Positions 1 to 6,153 of a stretch of 11,085 bases of DNA are shown piece by piece; positions within the stretch are counted from its first letter, which is position 1; every line of letters begins with the position of its first letter. A program made the translations under genes and the position numbers. The stretch comes from Actinomycetales bacterium. Its GTDB lineage: Bacteria; Actinomycetota; Actinomycetes; Mycobacteriales; Mycobacteriaceae. The stretch spans positions 1-11,085 of the forward strand of contig DUOR01000389.1 of the NCBI GenBank assembly GCA_012838715.1, read 5' to 3'. Below the pieces are notes generated by a model. The model ran no database searches. It saw only the letters and a program-made list of their open reading frames with translations, and was not told the DNA's origin.

Positions 1-795
1 GATCGCGGTGACTTCGAAGTCACCGCGGCAACGGTCGACGCGCTGTTCGATCAATTACTGCCCCACTACGCCAGCGAGCTCGCCCTCCCGGGGAAGGCGC
101 GGTTGCACGGCCAGGTACGCAATGAAGCCCTCACCGCGATTCCGGCGATGTTCACGATGTTGCGTGAAGCGGGAATGACGGTGACCGGCGCGGAAAAGGG
201 ATTCGAGAAGGATCTGGAGTTGATGCTCCGAGCTCCGGGCGATGACCGTTCGAAGGACCTCCGGCACACGGTGACCATCGTCGGTTACCGGGACCTCGAC
301 GCCCAGGACGCCACCGGCCCCGTCGTCGTGGACATGAAGTACTCGATGAGCCGCAGGCGGTTCCCGGAACTCGTCGCGGCGGGCCGGGCCCTGCAGTTGG
401 CGACCTACGCCTGGTCCGTCACGAACGGCGACGGGGATACTCTGCCGCTGGCTTCCGTGACTTCGGCGTACTTCGAGCTGAAGTTCGCCCGTTTCGCCTC
501 CACCGACGCCAGATTGTCCGACATCGAATCAAATGGCCCGGACTTGGGAACGTTGTGGGAGCGGGCCGTCGCCGGAATCGAGCACGCGCTGTCGCAGATT
601 GCATTCGAAGGCTTGGTCCGCGACGAAGCGAACTCGCTCATCCTGCGGACGCGGGACGAGACGGACGGCGGCGCAAAGGAGATCGTCGAACGCGTCGCAG
701 GCGCCGCGGACATGGTCGGCCGGTTCCTGCCGGTCGAGGGCTACAAATACCTGGACTACGGAATCATCACCGGCATTGAGGCGGATCTGTCATGA
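1..795 (+). CDS. AddB-like PD-(D/E)XK nuclease, C-terminal part (5' end outside window)
   Basis: The frame is open from the first base to TGA at 793-795, so this is the C-terminal ~264 residues of a longer protein. Seen: a PD-(D/E)XK (RecB-type) nuclease core, with GYRDLD at 283-300 (metal-binding acid before the core strand), VVVDMK at 322-339 (the D..K pair) and QLATY at 394-408 (the Q-x-x-x-Y signature of RecB/AddB nucleases). Known of the family: such domains end AddB and related subunits and cut single strands during double-strand-break end resection. The gene overlaps the downstream helicase by ATGA, so the two are surely co-translated and probably form one complex; the order nuclease then helicase matches addB-addA. 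Odd: the visible part has no cysteine, whereas typical AddB has three cysteines C-terminal to the nuclease core that hold an Fe-S cluster. Whether an inactivated helicase domain precedes it cannot be seen. Nuclease assignment is firm; the AddB label is inference. Confidence 0.82.
   Translation, partial: DRGDFEVTAATVDALFDQLLPHYASELALPGKARLHGQVRNEALTAIPAMFTMLREAGMTVTGAEKGFEKDLELMLRAPGDDRSKDLRHTVTIVGYRDLDAQDATGPVVVDMKYSMSRRRFPELVAAGRALQLATYAWSVTNGDGDTLPLASVTSAYFELKFARFASTDARLSDIESNGPDLGTLWERAVAGIEHALSQIAFEGLVRDEANSLILRTRDETDGGAKEIVERVAGAADMVGRFLPVEGYKYLDYGIITGIEADLS
4..27. repeat. 24-bp perfect palindrome inside the nuclease gene
   Basis: Bases 4-15 (CGCGGTGACTTC) are the exact reverse complement of 16-27, with no spacer and TTCGAA at the centre; symmetry stops at 3/28. 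It lies in frame in the coding sequence (residues R-G-D-F-E-V-T-A around it). A perfect 12-bp half-site is far beyond chance for a window this size. It is three bases from the window edge, so a regulatory role, a mobile remnant and a sequence-end artefact are all open. Confidence 0.85.
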
Positions 796-3700
796 GCAGC
801 AACAACACCACGACCATTTCCGGTGATTCCGGCAACCCGGGCGGGACGATGCGTTCGTCGATCATCACCGCGAGTGCGGGCTCCGGCAAGACCTACACCA
901 TCACCCAAAAGCTGGCGGAACGTATCCGCGGGGGTCTTTCCCCCTCGGCGTTCATCGCGACGACGTTCACCACGAAAGCCGCGGCGGAGCTCTCCTCGCG
1001 CATCCGCACCCGGCTCATGTCGGATGGATTGACCGAGGAAGCACAGGCATTGGACTCCGCGTTGGTCGGCACCGTCAACGCGGTCTCCGCGACCCTGGTC
1101 CGGGACTTCGCCATCGATGCGGGATTGTCCCCGGAACTGGAAACCCTCACCGAGGACACCGCAAAGCAGGCGTTCAGCCTGGCATGCGACGGCATCGTCG
1201 CCGATCGGGAGAACAGCCACCGGGACCTCATCGCCCGCGTCGGCTACGACAAAGCCGTCGACGCCGCTGAATGGGATCGCGGCAAATCCTTCGCCGAAAC
1301 CGTGCAGGACATCGCCGATACGGCCCGCCAGAACCTCATTTCCCCCGAGGAACTGCGCCGTTCCGCCGCGCCATCCATCGAATCCCTGATGGACGTCCTC
1401 GATTCGCTCGCCACCGCGGCCGCAACGGACGAGCGTGCGACTTGGGTGGGGCCGGCGCTCGCCGGCATCGAGGCCGCAATCGCCTGCGAAACCCCTCCGA
1501 AATCGGCGACGGCGGAGAAGCGGGTGGCGGCCTTCGAAAAGGCGCGTTCGTGGTCCACCGATGAATGGGAAAGTTTGACCTGGAACGCCTGGGCGCGGCT
1601 GATGGATGCGAAGGTGCCCGGCGGCGGCACCACCAAAACCGTCGCGAAGGCCTTCACCGGGGCCTGCACCCTCACGGGCCGTGACATCGCGGCGAACCCC
1701 TCCTACCGCGCGGATATCGCGGCCATGACGAACCTCGTCCTCGACACCGCCGCCGACTGCCTCGTCGCCTACGACGAATACAAGAAGGCCCTCGGCTTCA
1801 TCGACTTCACCGACCAGGAAGTGCAGGCCCTCGAGGTCATCCGGTCGTCCCAGTCGGTGCGCGACGCCATCGCCGCCACTTACGAGGTGCTCGTAGTCGA
1901 CGAGTTCCAGGACACCAACCCGATTCAGTTGGCGCTCTTCTTCGAGCTCGGTCAGCTGGCCGGCGAAGTCATTTGGGTGGGCGACCCGAAACAGTCGATC
2001 TATGGCTTCCGCGGATCGGATCCTTCGCTGATGGCCGCCGCCATCGATGCGTTGCGGGAGAACGGTGACGTCACAGCGCTGGACAAGTCCTGGCGTTCGC
2101 ATCGGCAACCGCTTCAACTGACGAACGAGCTGTTCTCCGCGGTGATGCCCGACGACCCGAACGTCCGGCTCGGCATCGACGAGTCCATCGCCCCGAAGCG
2201 AGACGGCGGCGACGTTCGCCTGTGGGACATCGGTTCGCCGGGCCGCGGCAACGCCGTTTGGCTTGGTTCCGTGGCCAAGGGCATGCGGGATCTTCTCGAG
2301 GAAACCGGGCTCCCCGGCGGTCGGACCGCTGTGTTGGCGCGGACCAAGGCCAACGTCGACGCCATCGTCGAGAAGTTGACCGAGCTCGGGGTCGCCTGCA
2401 CGGGTGAACGGACCAATCTCAGGACCGTCCGTGAGGGCCAGATCATTCGCGCTGCGCTCGCGTTCCTCCTCGACGAACGCGACACCCGGGCGCTGGTCGA
2501 ACTCATCGTCCTCCTCGACGACCACGCCGCTCACGAGACGTGGTTCGGGCAACTGGAAAGTGCCCCCGATCGCGAGGCCCGCCGCGAGATTCTCTCCGGA
2601 TGGGCGCATGACCCGTCGCTGCGCCACCTCCAAGATCTGCGGGCGGTCGCCGTGAATCTCACCCCGGTCGAAATCGTCCGGCACTCCGTTGACGCTTTGG
2701 ATCTTCGCCGCCGCATCGCCGGATGGACGAATCCCGCGCACCGGATGACCTCGCTCGACGCGTTCACGGGGATGGCCGCCGAGTACCAGGACGAATGCCG
2801 GGCCGGAGGCTCCCCCGTCACCCTTTCCGGATTCCTCACCTGGTTTGATGCCGCGGATCCCCGAAGTTCGACAACGGACGATCCGGATTCCGTTTACGTC
2901 GGCACCATCCACTCTTCGAAGGGCCTCGAATGGGAGGCGGTGTGCGTGGCGGTCGGTGACCCGAAGGATCGGTTCACACCGGACGGTTACTGGGTGGGCT
3001 CGCACCGGCCGCCCACCATCGTGGACCCGCTCGGTGACCGTTACCTGCGCTTCTGGCCGGCGGTAACGCCGGATGCCGCACTTATCGTCGAGACGATGCA
3101 GCGTCATCCGGAGCAGGATGCGCAGCACAAGGCGTCCATCGAGGATGCCCGGCGACTTTCGTACGTGGCCCTCACGCGTGCCGCCCGGCACTCCATATTG
3201 TGTCCGCGCAAGGATTTCACGGATTACGACGCCGTTCGGGGCACCAAGGTGACGCTGACGTGGACGAAGGATGAACCGCAGCTGCTCGTCAGAAAAACCA
3301 AGAAGAGCGAAGGCATTCCCGTTCCCGCGAGGATCGAGGCGAAGACCCCCGCGGATGAGGACGACCTGATGGTGGAACGCGGTACCGCCCATGCCCTCGG
3401 CATCGACGAACTCCGCGGTGACTCCACTCCCCGACTGCACGTTGGAACCGTGCTTTCCGACGATGTCCCGGCAGCCACCGCTGATTCCGCGGCCCCGGCG
3501 ACGCAAGCCATGGCATTGCCGCGGCCGGCCCGGATCACCCCCTCCGGTCTCTCGGCCACGGATGCGGAGAAGGCACGGGCGGGCGTCATGACCAGGGCGT
3601 CTCTCGGCGTCCCTTTGGTCTCCGGCGGTGACGAAAAATGGGAACTCGTCGGCGAGGCCGTCCACGACTACCTTGCACTCCCCCTCGGCGTCCTCGACGA

Positions 3701-4106
3701 CGGCTCGAAGCAATCGGCCGCCGATCGCCTCGTCGCCTCCTGGGGCGTCGGTTCCCTCGTCGACGCGGGAAGGCTCATCGAGACCGGGCGTCGCTGGGCG
3801 GAGTGGCTCGACGCCGAGTATCCGGGCGCGAACATCCGGAGCGAGGTTCCGGTCACCTGGCGAAATGCCTCGCACCAGGTCGCGGAAGGTTGGATCGACC
3901 AGCTCATCGAAACCGCCGACGGTTCGCTCGTGCTGGTCGACCACAAGACCTACCCGGGTCCCGAACCCGAAAAGCACGTCCGCGAGAAATACGTCGGCCA
4001 GCTCTCCGGGTACGCCGACGCCCTCGAGCTCGCGGGCCTCGGCCGGCCGAAGGAAATCCTCGTGCACCTGCCCCTGAAGGGACTGGTCGTTTCCGTCCGC
4101 CCGTAA
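792..4106 (+). CDS. AddA/RecB-like UvrD-family helicase with C-terminal PD-(D/E)XK nuclease
   Basis: Complete 1104-aa SF1A helicase-nuclease. Seen: Walker A ASAGSGKT (27-34), motif Ia TFTTKAAAEL (58-67), Walker B VDEFQD (369-374), motif III GDPKQSIYGFRGSD (397-410), SWRS (433-436), motif V TIHSSKGLEW (705-714) and motif VI EDARRLSYVALTRA (784-797). The C-terminal nuclease has H958 (GEAVH), D1036 (GWID), D1050/K1052 (LVDHKT) and Q1070/Y1074 (QLSGY), so all its catalytic positions appear intact. Known of the family: ATP-driven 3'-5' translocation unwinds DNA ends while the nuclease cleaves one strand, preparing tails for RecA. Start chosen at 792 because ATG overlaps the previous TGA (ATGA, translational coupling); ATG at 849 (M20) is a possible alternative, as domain homology begins only at about residue 22. 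Motifs match AddA/RecB (DEFQD, GDPKQSIYGFRG) better than mycobacterial AdnB as I remember it. With the upstream nuclease this gives two nuclease sites, as in AddAB rather than RecBCD. Role in repair versus anti-phage defence cannot be told from sequence. Confidence 0.93.
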   Translation: MSSNNTTTISGDSGNPGGTMRSSIITASAGSGKTYTITQKLAERIRGGLSPSAFIATTFTTKAAAELSSRIRTRLMSDGLTEEAQALDSALVGTVNAVSATLVRDFAIDAGLSPELETLTEDTAKQAFSLACDGIVADRENSHRDLIARVGYDKAVDAAEWDRGKSFAETVQDIADTARQNLISPEELRRSAAPSIESLMDVLDSLATAAATDERATWVGPALAGIEAAIACETPPKSATAEKRVAAFEKARSWSTDEWESLTWNAWARLMDAKVPGGGTTKTVAKAFTGACTLTGRDIAANPSYRADIAAMTNLVLDTAADCLVAYDEYKKALGFIDFTDQEVQALEVIRSSQSVRDAIAATYEVLVVDEFQDTNPIQLALFFELGQLAGEVIWVGDPKQSIYGFRGSDPSLMAAAIDALRENGDVTALDKSWRSHRQPLQLTNELFSAVMPDDPNVRLGIDESIAPKRDGGDVRLWDIGSPGRGNAVWLGSVAKGMRDLLEETGLPGGRTAVLARTKANVDAIVEKLTELGVACTGERTNLRTVREGQIIRAALAFLLDERDTRALVELIVLLDDHAAHETWFGQLESAPDREARREILSGWAHDPSLRHLQDLRAVAVNLTPVEIVRHSVDALDLRRRIAGWTNPAHRMTSLDAFTGMAAEYQDECRAGGSPVTLSGFLTWFDAADPRSSTTDDPDSVYVGTIHSSKGLEWEAVCVAVGDPKDRFTPDGYWVGSHRPPTIVDPLGDRYLRFWPAVTPDAALIVETMQRHPEQDAQHKASIEDARRLSYVALTRAARHSILCPRKDFTDYDAVRGTKVTLTWTKDEPQLLVRKTKKSEGIPVPARIEAKTPADEDDLMVERGTAHALGIDELRGDSTPRLHVGTVLSDDVPAATADSAAPATQAMALPRPARITPSGLSATDAEKARAGVMTRASLGVPLVSGGDEKWELVGEAVHDYLALPLGVLDDGSKQSAADRLVASWGVGSLVDAGRLIETGRRWAEWLDAEYPGANIRSEVPVTWRNASHQVAEGWIDQLIETADGSLVLVDHKTYPGPEPEKHVREKYVGQLSGYADALELAGLGRPKEILVHLPLKGLVVSVRP

Positions 4107-4116
4107 CCGAACCCCT

Positions 4117-4186
4117 GTCAGCCCACCCCCGTCAGCCCACCCCGGTCAGCCCACTCCGTTGAACCCAGCCCGGTCAGCCCAACTCC
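4117..4186. repeat. Five-copy 14-bp tandem repeat at convergent gene ends
   Basis: Units start at 4117, 4131, 4145, 4159 and 4173, with consensus GTCAGCCCACCCCG; the first three are nearly identical, the fourth (TTGAACCCAGCCCG) is degenerate, the fifth (GTCAGCCCAACTCC) slightly diverged. The array begins 11 bp after the helicase stop. Its last unit holds the final codons and TGA stop of the minus-strand ABC-F gene (TCA at 4174-4176), so each intact unit carries the same TCA. No self-complementary arms were found, so it is not an obvious terminator; it looks like slippage expansion of the ABC-F 3' end. Confidence 0.85.
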
Positions 4187-5811
4187 AACCGGGGCCAGTC
4201 GCGCAGGTCGGACAGCATCTGCCGGTCGTGGGTGGCAATCACCACCGCCGCCGACGTACCGCGCAGATGGCCGGTCAACTCATCCACCAACGTCGCCGAC
4301 AAATGATTCGTCGGCTCATCCAACATCAGCACGTCCGGGCGTGCCGCCAGGCACATCGCCAGCTGCAGCCGCCGCTGCTGACCCTGCGACATCCTCCCGA
4401 CCGGCGTCCGCATCGCCTCCCGATCCAGCAGGCCCATCGCATACGGCGACGGCCCCACCTCACCGGACACGCCCGTCAGCGTGCCGACGCGGGCCGCCGT
4501 CGCCTTTCCGTCCCACTCCGGCGTCTCCTGGGACAGCAACCGCACGACCGCACCCTCGCCGACGAGGACCGAGCCGGTCGCCGGATCGATCAACCCGGCC
4601 AGCACCGCCAGCAGCGTCGACTTCCCGGCCCCGTTCGGGCCGACGACCAGCAGCCGGTCCCCGCCCTCGAGCCGCGCCGACGCCGGCGAATCCAGGCGCC
4701 CCGGCACCGTCACGTCGGCGGCCTCCAGCAGGAACGCGCCCTCACGGACCTCCGGGTCGGGCGCCCGCAACGTCAACGGGGGCTCCGGCACGGTGATCCG
4801 GTGCTTCTCCAGTTCCTCGACCCGCCGGTTGAACGCCTGCACGACGCCGGCCGTCCGCACCGCCCGCTGATGTTTGCCGCTGCCCTTGCCGGGTCGCCAA
4901 CCAGTGCGCAGCCGGCCCCGCGCCTCGTCGCCGGAACGGGTCAGTTCGTCAAGTTCGGACAGCTGCCGCGCATGCTCCTGTTCCCAGGTTTCGCGTTCGC
5001 GCCGCCGCCCCTCGATCCATCCGTCGTAACCGCCGGCGTACACGCGGGGCGCGCCATCGCGGCTCGGGTCGAGGTCGACGAACTCGGACGCCACGTCGCG
5101 CAGCAACGCCCGGTCGTGGCTGACCACCGCGAAGCCACCGGCCCGCTCCTTCAGGGCGCGGGTCAGGTAGGCGAGTGCGGCGGCATCGAGGTGGTTGGTC
5201 GGTTCGTCGAGAAGCAGCAGGTCAGTGCCGGAACCGAGCGCGAGGGCGAGGCGCACCCGGTACCGCTGCCCCACGGACAGCGTCGACAGGACGCGCTCAC
5301 GGTCCGTCGACGCGCCCAGCCCTTCGAGGGCGACGTCGATGCGCCGTTCCGCGTCCCACGCGTCCAGCCGGGTCGCGGTATCGAGGGCGCGGGCGAAGGC
5401 ATCGTCGGCGCCGGGTTCGCCGGCCGCCATCGCGACCGACGCGGCATCGAGGTTCTCCAATGCGGCGAGGGATTCGCCGTTGGCGTCGGCGATGACCGCG
5501 CCGACCGTTCTTTCGTCGGTGGCGTCGAGGTCCTGCTCGACGACGGTGACGGTGCCCGCGCCGTCGACGATCCCGGAATCCGGGGCCAGCCGACCGGCGA
5601 GGACGTTGAGCAGGGTCGTTTTTCCGCGGCCATTCTCGCCGACGATGGCGAGCTTCGAGCCCGCGGACACCGTCAGGGTGACGCCGTGGAGTATTCGTCG
5701 GCCGCCTCGGGTGACGGCGACGTCGTGCAGTCGGATGTGGGCCGCCGTTCCGGCGGAGGTACGTCCCGAATTCCGGTTGCCGGAAGTTCGGTTGGGGTTC
5801 GTGGCGTGCAT
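4174..5811 (-). CDS. ABC-F family ATPase, possible ribosome-protection protein
   Basis: 545 aa with two ABC cassettes and no membrane segment, the ABC-F layout. Seen: first cassette Walker A GENGRGKT (58-65), signature LSVGQ (178-182), Walker [13 protein letters not shown] with E203, H232; second cassette Walker [10 protein letters not shown] (391-399), signature MSQGQ (474-478), [11 protein letters not shown] with E499, H528. Between them, about residues 255-345, is a charged helical linker ([20 protein letters not shown] onward). Known of the family: ABC-F proteins bind the ribosomal E site and the linker reaches toward the P-site tRNA and peptidyl-transferase centre; some displace antibiotics, others act in translation. 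The length fits actinobacterial resistance ABC-Fs (OleB/TlrC type), but no drug class can be assigned. The first ~25 residues are low-complexity (N, S, T, R). ATG 5811 is the first usable start; an AAGGA lies 17 nt upstream, too far for a normal Shine-Dalgarno. The second cassette has NHLS in place of NHLD. Expression is probably governed by the leader at 5812-6000. Confidence 0.9.
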   Translation of the reverse strand: MHATNPNRTSGNRNSGRTSAGTAAHIRLHDVAVTRGGRRILHGVTLTVSAGSKLAIVGENGRGKTTLLNVLAGRLAPDSGIVDGAGTVTVVEQDLDATDERTVGAVIADANGESLAALENLDAASVAMAAGEPGADDAFARALDTATRLDAWDAERRIDVALEGLGASTDRERVLSTLSVGQRYRVRLALALGSGTDLLLLDEPTNHLDAAALAYLTRALKERAGGFAVVSHDRALLRDVASEFVDLDPSRDGAPRVYAGGYDGWIEGRRRERETWEQEHARQLSELDELTRSGDEARGRLRTGWRPGKGSGKHQRAVRTAGVVQAFNRRVEELEKHRITVPEPPLTLRAPDPEVREGAFLLEAADVTVPGRLDSPASARLEGGDRLLVVGPNGAGKSTLLAVLAGLIDPATGSVLVGEGAVVRLLSQETPEWDGKATAARVGTLTGVSGEVGPSPYAMGLLDREAMRTPVGRMSQGQQRRLQLAMCLAARPDVLMLDEPTNHLSATLVDELTGHLRGTSAAVVIATHDRQMLSDLRDWPRLELG

Positions 5812-5822
5812 TTCGTGCTTTC

Positions 5823-5865
5823 GGCTCGTCCTTGAGCCGGGCGCACCGCGAAGGGGCCGCCCGGC
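5823..5865 (-). promoter_or_regulatory. Overlapping hairpins next to the ABC-F start
   Basis: Two stem-loops in the minus-strand leader share bases 5836-5838. One pairs 5858-5865 with 5836-5843 (8 bp, GCCGGGCG/CGCCCGGC, 14-nt loop). The other pairs 5834-5838 with 5823-5827 (GGCTC/GAGCC) and shows AAGGAC, the only Shine-Dalgarno-like motif here, in its loop. They cannot both form fully, so they could switch access to the ribosome site. Stems are seen; switching is inference. Confidence 0.45.
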
Positions 5866-5903
5866 GAAATTTCACCTGGACGGCGTGCGAAATGCCGTGA
5901 TGG

Positions 5904-5923
5904 GCCGGGGTCTATCCCCCGGC
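5904..5923 (-). promoter_or_regulatory. 7-bp GC hairpin in the ABC-F leader
   Basis: Perfect stem GCCGGGG/CCCCGGC with a 6-nt loop (GATAGA on the minus strand), 26 nt after the stop of the putative leader ORF. No U-run follows, so it is not a classical intrinsic terminator; it may be a pause site or attenuator element. A weaker 5-bp stem (ACGGC/GCCGT) lies at 5880-5898. Confidence 0.45.
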
Positions 5924-5935
5924 GCGCGTCATGAG

Positions 5936-5963
5936 GGGTTCCGCCGCCGTCAGCGGCGGACCC
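5936..5963 (-). promoter_or_regulatory. Strong hairpin enclosing the leader-ORF stop codon
   Basis: Eleven base pairs with one bulge: minus-strand GGGTCCGCCGC (5963-5953) pairs with GCGGCGG plus ACCC (5947-5936, bulged A), loop TGACG. The TGA in the loop is the stop of the candidate leader ORF, so a ribosome finishing or stalled on that ORF would melt this stem. That is the layout expected for translation-coupled attenuation of ABC-F or erm-type genes; the role is inferred. Confidence 0.5.
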
Positions 5964-5994
5964 ACAGCTTCATGGAAGCGATGCCCTTGTACAT
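5950..5994 (-). CDS. Candidate leaderless 14-codon leader peptide upstream of ABC-F
   Basis: Minus-strand ATG at 5994-5992 opens a short frame, MYKGIASMKLWVRR, ending with TGA at 5952-5950. A TAACTT -10 box (6006-6001) lies exactly 6 nt upstream of the ATG, so the transcript could begin at the A of the ATG, a common leaderless arrangement in actinobacteria. There is no Shine-Dalgarno site. The stop codon lies in the loop of a strong hairpin, and the ABC-F start is 138 nt beyond it. Many antibiotic-inducible ABC-F and erm genes carry such a short ORF whose stalled ribosome rearranges the leader. The peptide is not one I recognise and lacks a clear R/K-x-R/K macrolide-stalling motif. An ORF this short can arise by chance; the promoter position and hairpin are what make it credible. 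Confidence 0.42.
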   Translation of the reverse strand: MYKGIASMKLWVRR

Positions 5995-6000
5995 GCCCCG

Positions 6001-6006
6001 AAGTTA
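6001..6006 (-). promoter_or_regulatory. Candidate -10 box for the ABC-F leader transcript
   Basis: Minus-strand TAACTT fits TAnnnT, with 6 nt to the leader ATG. No convincing -35 lies at 17-18 nt (GGCTCC); a TTGACG at 6040-6035 is 28 nt away, too far to pair with it. Actinobacterial -35 elements are often weak. Confidence 0.4.
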
Positions 6007-6053
6007 ACACGCGGAATCCGGTCGGAGCCAACGCCGTCAACTCCGCCGGCGCC

Positions 6054-6130
6054 GCCGAACCCCAAACCCCGGATTTCGGACCCCGGCACCGCCGAAACCC
6101 TGACCCCGGATTCCGGACCCCGGCGCCGCC
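6054..6130. repeat. 37-bp-period tandem repeat downstream of polA
   Basis: Two copies offset by 37 bp. The core 6067-6093 matches 6104-6130 at 25 of 27 positions (both start CCCCGGATT), and the preceding 13 bases (6054-6066 and 6091-6103) match at about 10. The cores contain imperfect CCGGATTCCGG symmetry. It fills most of the gap between polA and the ABC-F leader promoter and holds no gene. Confidence 0.75.
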
Positions 6131-6133
6131 GGG
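6119..6133 (-). terminator. GC hairpin 20 nt after the polA stop
   Basis: Perfect 6-bp stem CCCGGC/GCCGGG with a 3-nt loop. It is suitably placed to end polA transcription, but no U-run follows, so termination would be U-independent or Rho-assisted if it occurs. It may simply be a by-product of the GC-rich repeat. Confidence 0.35.
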
Positions 6134-6153
6134 CCCCGGAACCCGCCCGCGCC

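Noticed and set aside
756..4067. An antisense frame of about 1100 codons runs opposite the whole helicase gene.
   Set aside because: Its product is an Arg/Gly/Asp/His-rich string without any domain, while the opposite strand carries every helicase and nuclease motif. Long antisense frames are expected in GC-rich codon usage.
4117..4186. The tandem repeat as a CRISPR array.
   Set aside because: Units are contiguous 14-mers without spacers, and no cas genes are present.
4159..5835. A 558-codon plus-strand frame opposite the ABC-F gene.
   Set aside because: Low-complexity Arg/Pro/Gln-rich product; the minus strand has two complete ABC cassettes.
6035..6040. TTGACG on the minus strand as the -35 of the ABC-F leader promoter.
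   Set aside because: It is 28 nt from the only good -10 box, and no TAnnnT lies 16-19 nt downstream of it.
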